From the NCBI GenBank assembly GCA_963932465.1, contig OZ010787.1, positions 18,307,936 through 18,371,935 on the forward strand: 64,000 nt of DNA, written 5' to 3'. The position numbers were made by a program, and so were the translations under genes. Source of the DNA: Maratus speciosus. Its lineage: Eukaryota; Arthropoda; Arachnida; Araneae; Salticidae. Shown in pieces: positions 33,797 to 45,684 of the stretch; positions within the stretch are counted from its first letter, which is position 1; every line of letters begins with the position of its first letter. The notes beneath the pieces were generated by a model that saw only the letters and a program-made list of their open reading frames with translations, was not told where the DNA came from and did not search any database.

Positions 33797-35092
33797 ATGG
33801 ATAACTTGAGTGATTTTTTGGTTAAAAAGAAGGGATTGAAATCGAGTATTACAAAATTTGAGAATAAGATTAATGATTGTATAGGCGAAGCAGATGTTAG
33901 TCAAGTTAACATTGTTTGAAAATAGAATTGAAAGGTTAAATGAAGAATTGAGTGAAACATTTAATACGATTTTTGTTAAATGTGATAAAAATGATATTGA
34001 GGCGTACATTGAGGAACAACAGACAGAACAGGATAAACTTGATAGTATGTGGCTTAGTGTTAACCGGAAAAAGTCGGGGATTACATTAAACGAAAGTAGT
34101 CACAATGCAGGCGTTTCGAAAGCTCAAGCATCTGAAATTAAATTGCCGAAGCTTACACTCCCCACGTTTAGTGGTAATTTGGAGGAATGGTTGTCCTTTT
34201 ATGATTTATTTAGGGCTAGCGTAGATTGTAATGAAGATTTATCAGACTGTCAAAAGTTACAATATTTAAAATCAGCATGCAAAAATAGTGCACTTAAGAT
34301 TATTCGGTGCCTTCCAATTTGCGATTCAAACTATAAGACAGCGTTAGAACTGTTGAAGGGGCGATATTCAAACGTGAATTAATTAATGCATTGATAGGGA
34401 GATTTATTGGAATACCTTGTATTTCGGATACTGCACAGTCTCTTTTAAAAAGTGTAGACGTTATAAATGAATGCGTGCGTTCACTGGGAGTACTTAAGCA
34501 GGATGTTGGCGGTTTTTCAGAAGTATTGATGGTTTATTTAATTACAGAGAAATTAGATAAAAATACGAGATATTAGTGGGAAAGAGCACTTAAAAAGGAG
34601 GAATTGGGAACACTCGAAAATTTATTGTCTTTCTTGAAAGATCAGGCTAGAACACTTCAAAATAGTAAATCCTCAGTAAAAGAAATTAGAAAACCCAAAT
34701 TCACTACATTGTTGTCTGCTAGTAATAGTTGTGTTTTATGCAAGGAATCGCATCCACTTTACAAATGTCAGTGATATTTACAGTTAAATGTACAAAAGAG
34801 AATAGAGATAGCTAGAATAAACGGTTTGTGCTATAACTGTCTTGTGGAAAAACACTATGCTAAAAAATGTAGGAATGCGGCTAAATGTAAGGTGTGCCAT
34901 AAGCTTCATCATAGTCTCTTGCATATTTCACGAGACATTGGTCCTCAGGTACAGAGTGTGGCTGAAACACCGTTTGCTCCTCTTTCCCTGAACGCAACAG
35001 AATTTCGACCGAAACAAAATGAGTTATTAAATCAAATTTCGTGCACTTCACCTTTGAATTTCGAAACAATTCTGGGTCGGGAATACAATTAA
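33797..35092 (+). pseudogene. BEL gag region
   Basis: The frame opens at an ATG (MDNLSDFLVKKKG) and shifts near 33900 into a second frame that holds the gag domain of BEL/Pao elements (DUF1759 type: PKLTLPTFSGNLEEWLSFYD, then LKYLKS-like LQYLKSACKNSALK). It stops at 34380, reopens at 34391-34576 and again at 34826. The last piece carries a zinc-knuckle region (CYNCLVEKHYAKKC then CKVCHKLHHSLLH). At least three breaks make it non-functional. The product would have been the structural protein. Confidence 0.85.
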
Positions 35093-35667
35093 TGAATAGA
35101 AAGCAAACTTTACTTTGTACAGCAATGATAAAGGTTCCTGATTCGAGTGGTAATCTTGTAAATTGCCGAGCGTTGCTGGATAGTGAAAGTGAAGCCTCTA
35201 TTATAAGCGAAAATTGTATGCGAAAACTGTGTTTGCCAAGGCTAAAAACTAGAGTACAGGTTACATGCCTAGGTTCTTATAGTGCTGAAACAAATGGAGA
35301 GGTAAATTTGAATTTTACTCCTCATTTTAATTCTGAAATAAAATTTGTCACTAAAGCATTTGTGATAAAAAGAATAACATCAAATGTGCCATACAGTTCT
35401 ATTCCTTCAAATATTGTGAATAATTTTAATGATTTAGTCCTGGTAGACCCATTATTTTTTGAATCAAGACCAGTGGATATTCTACTGGGAGTTGATGTAT
35501 TCTTTACATTACCAAATGAGAAAAGTGTGAAAAGAGGGGAAGCTCTGCCCTTCGCTGTAAGTTCTAAACTTGGTTGGATTATTAAGGGGACTACCTCATT
35601 TGATACGACCCTTTGTATATTTGCCGTCAATAATATTCAATTAAAATTAGATAGCTTGGTGCAATAA
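35093..35667 (+). pseudogene. BEL aspartic protease region
   Basis: Frame (open from 35041) with the retropepsin-like domain of BEL elements (DUF1758 type). The active-site motif, normally LLDSGSxAS, reads LLDSESEAS, so the conserved glycine is replaced by glutamate. Downstream pieces such as VDILLGVDVFF and KLGWIIKG are also typical. It stops at 35665-35667, before the reverse transcriptase. Confidence 0.8.
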
Positions 35668-35694
35668 TTTTGGTCTTTAGATTCTGTTCCAGAA

Positions 35695-36723
35695 GTGGTT
35701 CAGATTTCTAAAGAGGAGCAGGAGTGTGAGGATCATTTTAAACGCAATTATTTTCGAGATAGGTCTGGAAGATTTGTTGTGAAACTCCCATTTAAAGAGA
35801 CTCTATCTCGATTAGGTGATACTAGAGAAATGGCTATCCGGAAATTTCTTTCGTTAGAACGCAGACTGTCGAAACAACCGTCTATTTATGAAGATTATAG
35901 AAGGTTTATGAGAGAATATTTTGAATTGGGTCACATGGAATGTGTATCCAAGTCAGAGGGTGCTCCTTCAAATGTGGTTTATTTACCACATCATGCGGTA
36001 ATTCGGGAATCGAGCACAACGACAAAATTGAGGGTTGTTTTTGACGCTTCAGCTAAATCTACTTCGGGTGTATCTTTGAATGACATTCTTATGGTCGGTC
36101 CACATATACAGCAGGAGCTTTTCTCAATTCTTTTAAGATTTAGAACCTTACCTATAGTTGTATGTGCAGATATAGAGAAAATATTCAGACAGGTATTGAT
36201 TAATCCTGAAGATAGAGATTTTATGAGGATTCTTTGGAGAGAAAGTTCCCGAGATTCTATAGAGGATTACCGTTTAAAAACAGTTACTTACGGTACTGCA
36301 TCTGCCCCGTTTCAGTCTACTAGAGCTCTTCATTAGCTTGCCTTGGATGAGAAGAGTGAATTTCCCTTGGCATCTGCGGCAGTGTTAAGAGATTTTTATG
36401 TAGATGATTTATTGTCTGGAGGTCAGAAGGAAGAGGAAGTTGTGGAATTAATCGATCAATTGACATTGTTGATGAAAGGAGGTGGTTTTAAGTTGCGAAA
36501 ATGGATCTCTAATGTGCCTGGAGTGTTGAAAAACATTTCGGAAGAATGTAAGGAAAGTGCGGATTCATTGTTCTTAAAAAATGATAGTGGAATAAAAATT
36601 TTGGGAATCCAGTGGAATTTTCTAGGGGATTTCTTTTGTTTCAATACTTTAGACCATGAAAAGAAAAATAGATATTATAAGAGAGATATCTTGTCAGAGG
36701 TCGCAAGGGTGTTCGATCCATTA
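35695..36723 (+). pseudogene. BEL reverse transcriptase region
   Basis: Typical BEL/Pao motifs in order: VVYLPHHAVI, LRVVFDASAKS, SLNDILMVGP, VVCADIEKIFRQV, VTYGTASAPF. A stop follows at 36334-36336, then the YVDD catalytic box (DFYVDDLLSGG). The usual 'DIEKMFxQ' methionine is isoleucine here (not critical). The stop inside the palm and the MITE right after it (from 36724) inactivate it. Confidence 0.9.
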
Positions 36724-36923
36724 CACTGTTAAAAATTTTGCAGCATTCTGGCAGGTCATTCGACCGTTTTTTGAAAAAACGGTTTCATAACCATAATTTG
36801 ACTACATCCTAACCATAAAATGGCCAATAATATGGTCAGAATAGTGTTAAATTACGGTTGTGTAACCGTTTTCGGAAAAAACGGTCAAATGACCTGACAG
36901 AATGCTGCAAATTTTTAACAGTG
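36724..36923. mobile_element. MITE with CACTGTTAAAAATTT ends, nested in BEL pol
   Basis: 200 bases forming a nearly complete hairpin: left end CACTGTTAAAAATTTTGCAG, right end inverted, with pairs such as ACCGTTTTTTGAAAAAACGG inside. It is flanked by TA on each side (36722-36723 and 36924-36925), the Tc1/mariner-type target duplication. The reading frame of pol resumes on the far side (VGLLSPCVVFM), so it entered the BEL copy after that copy existed, or was carried by it. Confidence 0.88.
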
Positions 36924-36925
36924 TA

Positions 36926-37879
36926 GGCTTGCTATCCCCTTGCGTCGTTTTCATGAAGATACTGTTGCAGGATTTATGGAAAACTTCGCTTACCTGGGAC
37001 GAGCCCATTAGTGAAGAATTTAGTAGACGGTGGACGTCGTTTAGGGACGACTTAAGGGCAATTTCTCAGTTGAAGATTCCTCGATTTGCATTGGCTGTAG
37101 ATAAAACAGGACTTCATATTCATGCCTTTTGTGATGCGTCGGAAAGGGCGTATTGTGCGGTAATATATATGCGTTCAAGTTCTAATGATGAACGAATAAC
37201 GGTAAATCTTTTGACATCTGAGGCTAAGGTAGCACCGATTAAGACTCAGTCCATACCACGACTTGAATTATGTGCAGCTCTTCTTTTGGCAAATTTGCTA
37301 AAAATGGTTTTACATCATTTGAACTTTACGAATACTGAAGTATTTGCCTGGACTGATTCTAGGGTTGCGTTGGCATGGCTTTCTTCAGAGCCTCATCGAT
37401 GGCAAACATTTGTAGCTAACCGTGTTTCAAAAATCCAAGAGACAATTCCTAATGTTCCGTGGAGCCATGTTCCTGGACTTGACAACCCTGCTGATTGCGG
37501 AACAAGGGGTATGTTGCCGTCGGAACTAATAAATTGTGAATTATGGTTTAGTGGTCCTCGATGGTTAAGAGAGCCATTGAATAGCAAGCAGCCTAATGAG
37601 TCACTTAACGGTGAAGACATTCATGAGATTGTTTTAAAAGAAGAAAAGCGAAACTGTGTTGTAAATGTGGTTGAGCTTAGTGATCATGTGATTTTCAGAT
37701 ATTCCACTTGGTATAGACTGATACGAATCGTTGCGTGGTGTCTGAGATTTATGGACAATGCAAGGAAGTTATCTAAGCAAACAAACGGTTTAATCTTGAT
37801 GTCAGAGCTTTCAAGAGCAACAACGATGATTGTGAAATTGGTACAAAATCAGTGTTTTCTGAGGAGATCGTTGCTTTAA
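36926..37879 (+). pseudogene. BEL RNase H region
   Basis: Frame continuing pol after the MITE. HIHAFCDASERAYCAVIYMR begins the RNase H fold with its first acidic residue; IPRLELCAALLL gives the second, FAWTDSRVALAWL the third, and NPADCGTRG the C-terminal end. These are BEL/Pao-type RNase H motifs. The frame ends at 37879, before the integrase. Confidence 0.88.
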
Positions 37880-38984
37880 GTCAACATAAATTGCTAAACC
37901 GTTCGAGTAAACTTTTAACATTAAACCCGTTTCTGGACTCTAACTGTATTTTGTGGGTTGGTGGAAGGTTGAGACATGCTAATGTTTCTGAAGATCAGAA
38001 ACATCCAATAGTGTTGCCTAAGTCTCATCATATTACGTCATTGCTTATTAGGCATTATCATGTAACTTATCTGCATGCTGGTCCTCAGCTTCTTTTAGCT
38101 GTACTTCGAACAAAATTTTGGATTCTGAGTGGTCGCGATGCAGTAAGAAAAATTGTGAAGACATGCGTAAAGTGTTTTCGTGCTGCTCCACTATTGGTAC
38201 CCAATTGATGGGTAACCTGCCCGCCATGCGTGTCTTGCCCAGTCGTCCATTTTCGAAGACAGGAGTTGATTATACCGGACCTTTTATGTGTAAAGAGAGA
38301 AATCGTAGAGGCATTAAAGCGTTTAAGAGTTACGTGGCCATTTTTATTTGTTTTTCGATGCGTGCTATTCATCTTGAATTGGTCTCAGATTTGTCAACTC
38401 CGGCGTTTTTGGCTACACTGAAGAGATTCATTTCCCGTAGAGGCAAGCCAGCCGAACTATCCAACGATTGTGGTACAAATTTTAGGGGTGCCAGTAGGGA
38501 ATTGAGAGAATTATACGAATTTATTTCCTCCACCATTAAAGATCAATCCTTACAGAACTATGTAGCGAATGAAGGCATCGTTTGGAAATTTAATCCTCCA
38601 TCAGCTCCACATTTTGGTGGGCTATGGGAAGCTAACATAAAGTCTCTGAAATATCATTTGCGTAGAACAATGGGAAATTCGTTGTTCACACTTGAAGAGT
38701 TCTCAACTTTATTGTCACAAATTGAAGCTTGTTTGAACTCGAGACCTCTGTGTCCGTTGTCAAATGATCCAAATGATTTACAAGTTTTGACACCAGGTCA
38801 TTTTTTGACAGGTGCTTCTTTGACAGCTATTCCAGAACTTGATGTTACTGAGGTTCCGCATTCACGACTTCGTCGTTGGCAACTGACGCAGAAGGTATTT
38901 CAGCACTTTTGGAAGCGCTGGAGTGTAGAGTATTTGTCTCAATTGCAACAACGGCCTAAGCGGTTGCGTTCAACAACAAATTAA
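37852..38984 (+). pseudogene. BEL integrase region
   Basis: The first frame (to 38208) has the zinc-binding part (HYHVTYLHAGPQLLL ... CVKCFRAAP; the family has H-H-C-C). The second frame (from within 38118-38208) has the DDE core: TGVDYTGPF (first Asp), ELSNDCGTNFRGA (second Asp) and FNPPSAPHFGGLWEANIKSL (Glu), then the C-terminal DUF5641-type LRRWQLTQKVFQHFWKRW. A frameshift separates the halves. The frame stops at 38982-38984, and the remaining tail (GDLMLIKNE) continues to about 39110. Confidence 0.88.
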
Positions 38985-39209
38985 AAAATTGGTGACTTGA
39001 TGCTCATTAAAAATGAACTTGTGCCAGCGCTTCAATGGATACTGGGAAGAATTATCCAAACCTTTTCAGGTAGTGATGGCTGTGTTAGAGTGGCCATACT
39101 AAGGACTGCCACGTGAGAGCTTAAACGGCCTATTCACAAACTTTGTCCCTTGCCCCTTGATTGAGACTATTTAATTGCAACCCTTGAAGGTTTCAAGGCC
39201 GGCGGTGTA

Positions 39210-39593
39210 TGTTCGAAAACATTTGCCGTACACGTTTTTTCGAAAGAGTTCAGAATCGAACGATACCTGGATAAAGAAAACTTGAGCTTCGCAGTCGCTT
39301 GTGAATCGGGAAGGACTCCGTAAGTAATCTCCAGTTTTTCCTGCATCCAAGGACATTTCGCAGTTTGAACGTTGTTTTTTTTCTCTTTTTCTTGTTAACT
39401 GTTAAAGTGACTGTTTTATATTGTGAGTTCAATTGAGAGCTGTGAGCTCGTGTGTGTTTTTTAGACGGCGTCGCTGTCGAATGTGTAACCAAGAGGGTTT
39501 TTATCGTTTTAATTAAAGGTTTTTACAGTTCACATATGAGAGTTGTGTTTAATGAGTGAACATAAAACTAAGAGTGAACCAGTCGCGGAAACA
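39210..39593 (+). repeat. 3' LTR of the BEL element
   Basis: 384 bases. Preceded by a purine-rich stretch (AAGGCCGGCGG) suitable as polypurine tract. Ends AAACA, followed by the aaatg duplication. Confidence 0.93.
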
Positions 39594-40186
39594 AAATGTG
39601 TTATATATTTTATAAAATGTTTACTTAGGTACCTTATTAAAAGGCGAAGTTTTGCTAAAGCATTCTGGATGTGTTGGAAAGTGTTTCATAATTTATGCTT
39701 GAAGCATGATTTTTCTTTCTTGTTTATATTGGTTTCGTCTTAACCTATTATGACGAAACTATTAGAACTGTTCTACGGCATCCAAGAGTTGCTTATGTCT
39801 TAAAAAGAATTATTACAAGGCTTAAAAAATATGTATTAGTAAGGTCTGAATTTTTTCTCATGTAAAGAAAATAAAATTTATAGAGGAGTTCAGTAGTGTT
39901 TTTATTTCAATTTGAAGTTTGACCGGGTTATTTTTTTGTCATACTGTATAATTCATTTCTTTAGTAATTTTCATTATTTGTTTCGGAATTCGGGGTCCCT
40001 ATAATATCTTAGTACAGGTAGACCCCAGCCACCCTGTAGTTACGCCACTGCTGTGAAGGTTGTAGGTTTATGCACCTAGTTCAGTTTTTATCTGTCATAA
40101 ATTACTTATGGAGCTATTTTTAGCATTCAACTGCATTGAAAAATATGAAGAGTAAGTCAAAGTGAAAATAATGTACAAATACTTAC
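39594..40186. other. intronic DNA, no gene seen
   Basis: AT-rich stretch between the BEL element and NAGA exon 3. No domain or element end recognised. Confidence 0.45.
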
Positions 40187-40361
40187 AAGTATCCATTTCT
40201 TTTGGATCTGCATAGCAACCATCAACCTTCAACATATCAATTCCCCATTCAGCAAATGTTTCTGAATCAATGTCATAGTAACTGTAGCTGCCAGGATAAC
40301 CCGCACATGTTTTTGTACCACAGTCGGTATAGATTCCTAGTTTAAGGCCTTTGGAATGAAC
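40187..40361 (-). CDS. NAGA: alpha-N-acetylgalactosaminidase-like enzyme, exon equivalent to GLA exon 3
   Basis: 175-base exon reading [20 protein letters not shown], then [20 protein letters not shown], then [18 protein letters not shown]. Acceptor TGACAG, donor GTAAGT. The aspartate in MLKVDGC is the catalytic nucleophile of family GH27 (LLKFDGC in human GLA). The cysteine of KTCAGYPG is also conserved. The exon enters in phase 0 and leaves in phase 1, as human GLA exon 3 does (178 bases). It belongs to the lysosomal enzyme that removes terminal alpha-linked galactosamine or galactose from glycolipids and glycoproteins. Confidence 0.95.
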
Positions 40362-40882
40362 CTGTCACGTAAAATCAGAACATTAACCAAAGTGAAGTGA
40401 AACGTGAGATTCTAATGAAAATTATATGCTTTTTTGATTTACAATTAAAATTAATATATTTTTTAATTATAATTTCTTGTTAGTAAGATACCTTTCACAG
40501 CAATTTGTATCATGTATGATACATGCCCCAATACGCATTTCCCTAAGTGCTACGCATTTCCACAATGTAGGCCTTTTGTTTTACATCTGGATCAATCCTA
40601 TATTTACACGACATCAATATGGTCTATTTCGGAGACTGAAAACCCTCGATTCAAAAGGCCAATTAAACCCATTCGAAACCATATCTTTATACAACCATTC
40701 TTCGAACCCATTTTAATTCTCTCTCTCTTTTATTTTTTCACTGAGGAAGGGGATCAAGAAATCCTCGAAACGATCGTATGGAATTTTTTGTCGTTCTGTA
40801 CGTTATTTGTGCGTAAAAATCGTTGTTAAAGATTTTAGCTTTTTTATCAGATATTTTGGTCTGTACATGCAACTATTTATCG
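40362..40882. other. intronic DNA, no gene seen
   Basis: Start of the 5.6 kb intron between NAGA exons. A 105-codon plus-strand frame (40512-40829) has no known domain and is not supported. Confidence 0.45.
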
Positions 40883-40900
40883 CATACGTATAGGAAGCAG

Positions 40901-41102
40901 GACGTTTCGGTCCCGACACTTCGGTCCCGCCGTTTCGGTCCCAAGACATTTCGATCTCGAGACACTTCGGTCCCTGGCCATTTCGGTCCCGAGACATTTC
41001 GGTCCCTGGGCATTTCGGTCCCTGGCCATCTCGGTCCCGAGACATTTCGGTCCCTGGGCATTTCGGTCCCTGGCCATTTCGGTCCCTTGCCATTTCGGTG
41101 CT
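40901..41102. repeat. TTTCGGTCCC minisatellite, left end
   Basis: About ten units of the type CATTTCGGTCCC(TGG/GAGA), 19-20 bases each. Frames on both strands stay open through it by chance. There are no unique spacers, so it is not a CRISPR array. Confidence 0.9.
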
Positions 41103-42170
41103 CACCACCTTATAACTCGAATTCTAATTGTCGTGGGCCCGCCAAACGCTGTAATTTCAACATTATTTGGACCCTTTAAAAAAGGTTATCCCCCCTCCCC
41201 TCCCCCTCAAATTTTATTTAAAGCTGAATATAACAGTCCGAAAAATTTAAACGTTTATAACTCGTGTTTATGAAATTACAGCGAGTTGAAAATAATGTAA
41301 CTATTATTTTAATTAATTTTATTAGCAAATTTTAACTGACAAAACTAAGCGTTTTTGTATTTGTCGTTTATTTATTTATTTTTTTATATTGCCTTTTTCC
41401 TTCCACTTTCCCAGAAAAAAAAATAATAATAATAATTTTTTATTTTAGTTTTATTACTAATTATATTAATAGTTTTACATTTCAGTAACTTTAAATATAA
41501 AAATAAACAGGTAAAGCATAAACTTCAGTTTATAACTATACTATAAAATATAATGATAAAATAAATATAAAATATATTATGTATTGAGTTTATTTTAAAG
41601 TAAAAATTTTAATGTATATTAATAATGTTATTAATTTAATAAATAAAGGATACATTAAATTAAAAAATATATATTTAATAAAATATTAACTTAATTTTTA
41701 TACTAAAATTATACTAACTGTTTTGAGAATTAATTAATAGCAATTATTCATCACTTAAAATTTTTATTCAAAATTTTGGATTTATTATTTTCAAAAAATA
41801 AAATAGAAATTTTTTGAAAAATCAGTCAAAAACATAAAGTCTAAGTAATAATTAATTAATTAAACATAATAATGATAACAATAATAATAATGCAACATTG
41901 TACAAATACATAAAAATAATTTTTAATAGTGTTAGGTGACATTATTATCCAGATGCAGATTTTAATTTTTTATAAGCCTAGTTGTAGTTTACAATTCGTA
42001 AAAAGCAAGATATTAATTATAATTAAAGAGCAAGAAAAATATTATAAATTAACTAATAAATAAATAAACAACATATTTATCTACAGAATCCTTATCATTT
42101 GTATACATCCCAATGAAGTTGATAACATTATAATAACCAAAAATTAAAATATATTTGAATTTACCCTAAA

Positions 42171-42417
42171 GGTTGGTTGGTTGGTTGTATTTATGTCGGC
42201 CAATTATCAGCACGGGGGATATAGGCCCTAAGGGGGGGGGTGCCTTCCGTGGAGGTCTTTCTAAGGGAACCTAACCCGTATTAACGCTTGGAGAACCAAG
42301 GTTCCAAGAAAACCACGAAAACTCCGAACGATTAGGCCGACGGGCGCGATTGGGATCGAACCCAGCACCTCCCGTCTACCAGCTTCGAGAGCAGAACCTC
42401 TCGGCCACTGGTGGGGC
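42171..42417 (-). mobile_element. tRNA-derived SINE, copy 3
   Basis: Same family as the copies at 1112 and 1456. Minus-strand head GTGGCCGAGAGGTTCTGCTC and box B GGTTCGATCC, tail of AACC repeats (GGTTGGTTGG on this strand). Flanked by the 14-base duplication gaatttaccctaaa at 42157-42170 and 42418-42431. Inserted in the 4.8 kb element, hence younger than it. Confidence 0.92.
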
Positions 42418-43555
42418 GAATTTACCCTAAAATAAGTATTATATAGTTCATCTAATAGTTTTTAAACAACTAATTAATAAATTAGTTATATAAACAATTA
42501 ATAATTAAAATTATTTTGAATTGTTATTAATAAATGCGTTTAATAAAAACAATTTAATTTTTGAGAAATTTTTTATTTAACAATTTAACTATGAATGTTT
42601 TAAATTTTTCTAAAATGATACTAATCAATTAATCTCAAATCCAAAAAGGCAACTTTCTGACATAAGTTTGAATTAGTGTTTGTTCGAAACTGCATGAAAC
42701 TAGCTGGTGTTGTTGTTCAGAAACTATGTCATCGAAATATTTTTTCCAGTTTTTTGCAAACGCAATAGATCTTTCAGAAAATAGTGTCAAAGTGGACGTT
42801 TTGAACCGGATTTCCGCTCGATAGTAGAATAACTACTCAGGAGTGGGCGAAAAACGTATTTGTCACGTGATCAAAATCGCTTATATCTCCATAGGTAATT
42901 TATTGATCAGAAAATGGAAAAACACAGTTAAATTACAATTCGCTTCCATGGCCAGGCTTTCCAGTTTTATATCTTTCTGTTAAAAAGTGAACTTGTAAAT
43001 GTGTCAAAACGTTTTGCCCTTTTTGAGCAGAGCAGTTAAGAAAAGCCTTAAAGAAAAAGTCGCTAAATAGTATTATAAGGTAGCTAAGATGTAGTTGATA
43101 TTTTTCCTGGGATTACCTTTCAACCAATTAATCCTTAATACTGGAAAGCTGGAGAAATTCTTATCTATCTTTACTTGTCACTGTTCAAGAGGGGATTTAA
43201 AAGTGGCTTCCATTCAAAAGCTTGTTCTGTCACCATTCAACACTTTTCTGGGAAACCAATCCTTTTTAACCCTTTAACGGTTTATTCACAATAGGAGGGG
43301 GTGATAGAACAATGCTGGGAGATAAGAAACACTGATTTCAACTTGAAGGAAATATCGTCCTCTTGCATGATGTCCCTGGAGTTTCTTTTTTAAGCCATTG
43401 AAGATGAAAAATGCCGCGTGGCCAAAAAAAAGCGCCGGCTGACCAGAGCAAAGAGAGTGCGAAAAGAATAATAATAAGAAGCATACTTCTATTTGGGGCT
43501 TTATTTAGCACAGTCAAATGGGGGAAGTCAGGCAATCTACACTTGACGTAGCACA

Positions 43556-43556
43556 G

Positions 43557-43592
<36 letters not shown>
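43556..43592. repeat. (AT)n microsatellite
   Basis: Uninterrupted AT dinucleotide run of about 36 bases inside the 4.8 kb element. Confidence 0.9.
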
Positions 43593-43594
<2 letters not shown>

Positions 43595-44584
43595 TTTTGA
43601 ATGAAGAATATATAGATGAAAAAGAAAACAAATGTTTTCTAAATTACCAAATTTCTTCATTGTGATATAATTATAAAATTTCTTCATTTTAAATGAAATT
43701 TTACATAAGTGATTCACCATACATTATTATTTTGAGATTCTATGTTATTTTTTTATATTTATATTTTTATATTTTATTTCTCATTAAAATATGTAGGCTG
43801 TTTTAATTTTAAATATATAAGTCAAATAAATAATAAGGAAATATTTGAAACACAGAATTAATTTTAAATACGAAAAAAATATTTTATGATTATTAGAAAT
43901 TTGAACCTTTGTGTCCCAGCTTTACAGAAAAGTCATTTCTTCAACACTATTTCTAGTGGTGTCAAATGACACCTTTTTAAAATTTTGATTTATGTTTATT
44001 TTGCTCGTAGTTTTTGAATGTAATAAGCATAAAAAGGTCTTAAATGTATTAAAAAGGATTTGTAATTGTTGCAACTTAAAAATTACGAATGAAAAACCTT
44101 AAATCGAAATCTTTCTAAGGTGTCATTCGACACCGGTAGAAATGGCGTTGATATTATCGTTACATAAAAAAAAAGATTAATGCAAACTTTTAAATAGTTT
44201 TTTTAAATAGTAAATTAAAATAATTATTAAAATGAAATAAAAAGTTGTATTCTGTTCCAATGCAGAATTTAAAAAATAATTTGTCTTTATCACAATTCCA
44301 TGTTAAGAAACCTCTTTTAAAAAATATGTAAAATGCAATATACATCTAAAATTCCCGTACCGTTAAAAATAGAATCAAATAAAGATTTGTAAAAATATTT
44401 GCAGATTTTTTTCTTTATTAATCACATAGTGTCCAAATTATATGCAATTGAATATGTGCAGTGCATGGGCATTTGCGTATGAAAATTAAAGCTCGACTTA
44501 TAAGTGTTTTAAAATTGTCTGGACTCTCCTGATATTTTAGGCTATCATAAATATAGCTTTTATAAAGAATCCACAAAACCCCCT

Positions 44585-45520
44585 CTTCCCCCATTCCTGA
44601 AACGATTACTTCTACCACGAGAAATTTGAATGGGGTGCTACAATTTGGTTATAGGCATTTACGGTTTTCGAGCCCCTTATATTCGGGTTGTATTAAAATT
44701 TAGAGGGTTCAATTAGAAAAACCCGATAATGTCCCTCCTTTTATAAAAATTACGTTTACCATATAAAATATGAGTGTTTTACATTAATTATAGCTCGAAT
44801 TATAAATGTTTTAATTTATCAGGTACCATTTTATGGTACACTAAAATATAGAAAACGTCAACTGAGTCCACCCCCTCCCCTGCTTTTTAGAACGATTACG
44901 ATTACCATACGAAATTTGTATGGGTTGTAATAATTTGGATCCGAGTTATAAGTGTTTGCGTTTTCGAGCCCTTATATTCGGGTTATACTAAAATTTAGGG
45001 CGTTCAGTTAAAAAATCCGATAATGTCCCTCCTTTTATAAAGATTACGTCTACCATACAAAATATGAGTTTTTTGCAGTAACTATAGATCGAGTTATAAA
45101 TGTTTTAATTTATCAGGACCTTATACTTATGATACACTAAAATATAGAAAAAGTCAATAGAGCCCCCCACCCTGCTTTTTAAAACGATTACGATTATCAT
45201 ACGAAATTTGTGTGGGCTGCGACAAGTTTGATCTGTGTTATAAGCGTTTGCGTTTTCGAGTCCTTATATTCGGGTTACACTAAAATTTAGGGGGTTCAGT
45301 TAAAAATCCGATAATGTCCCTCCTTTTATAAATATTACATTTACCATACAAAATATGAGTGTTTTGCGATAATTATAGATCGAATTATAAATGTTTTACT
45401 TTATCAGGATCTTATACTTATAATACACTAAAATATAGAAAAGTCAATTTCCCCCTCCCCTGCTTTTTAAAATGATTACCATACGAAATTTGTGTGGGCT
45501 GTTACTAAAATTTAAAGACC
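44585..45520. repeat. three and a fraction tandem units of about 293 bp
   Basis: Units start near 44590, 44886, 45177 and 45468 with AACGATTACGATTACCATAC and include TTTTCGAGCCCTTATATTCG, TGTCCCTCCTTTTATAAA and TAAAATATAGAAAA words. The last unit is truncated. There is no coding frame. The array lies next to the right minisatellite end of the element. Confidence 0.8.
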
Positions 45521-45599
45521 TTCATTTAAAAAACTCTACAATATCCCCTATAAAATTATGTCACGTATTTCAAGTGCACAAAATTTCAGCTTGCTGGGC

Positions 45600-45684
45600 A
45601 AGGGACCGAAATGACTTGGGACCGAAATGCCTTGGGACCGAAATGTCTAAACGGCGGGACCGAAATGGCGGGACCGAAGTGTCG
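45600..45684. repeat. GGGACCGAAATG minisatellite, right end
   Basis: About five units, the inverse complement of the left-end minisatellite at 40901-41102. Confidence 0.88.

Larger units (their letters stand above)
33193..39593 (+). mobile_element. BEL/Pao LTR retrotransposon, full length but defective
   Basis: Two LTRs (33193-33578 and 39210-39593) begin TGTTCGAAA and end GCGGAAACA, and differ at only a handful of sites. The element is flanked by the 5-base duplication aaatg (33188-33192 and 39594-39598). Domain order gag, protease, reverse transcriptase, RNase H, integrase is that of BEL/Pao. The coding region carries several stops, frameshifts and a 200 bp MITE within pol, so it cannot encode a working polyprotein. 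It lies in the sense orientation to the window and antisense to the NAGA gene, in its large intron. Confidence 0.95.

Noticed and set aside
40901..41102. CRISPR-like array
   Set aside because: Units are head-to-tail without unique spacers, and the genome is eukaryotic.
40873..41179. Four overlapping open frames in the TTTCGGTCCC minisatellite
   Set aside because: Repetitive Arg/Asp/Pro or Ser/Phe/Gly translation on both strands is a by-product of the 19-20 base repeat unit.
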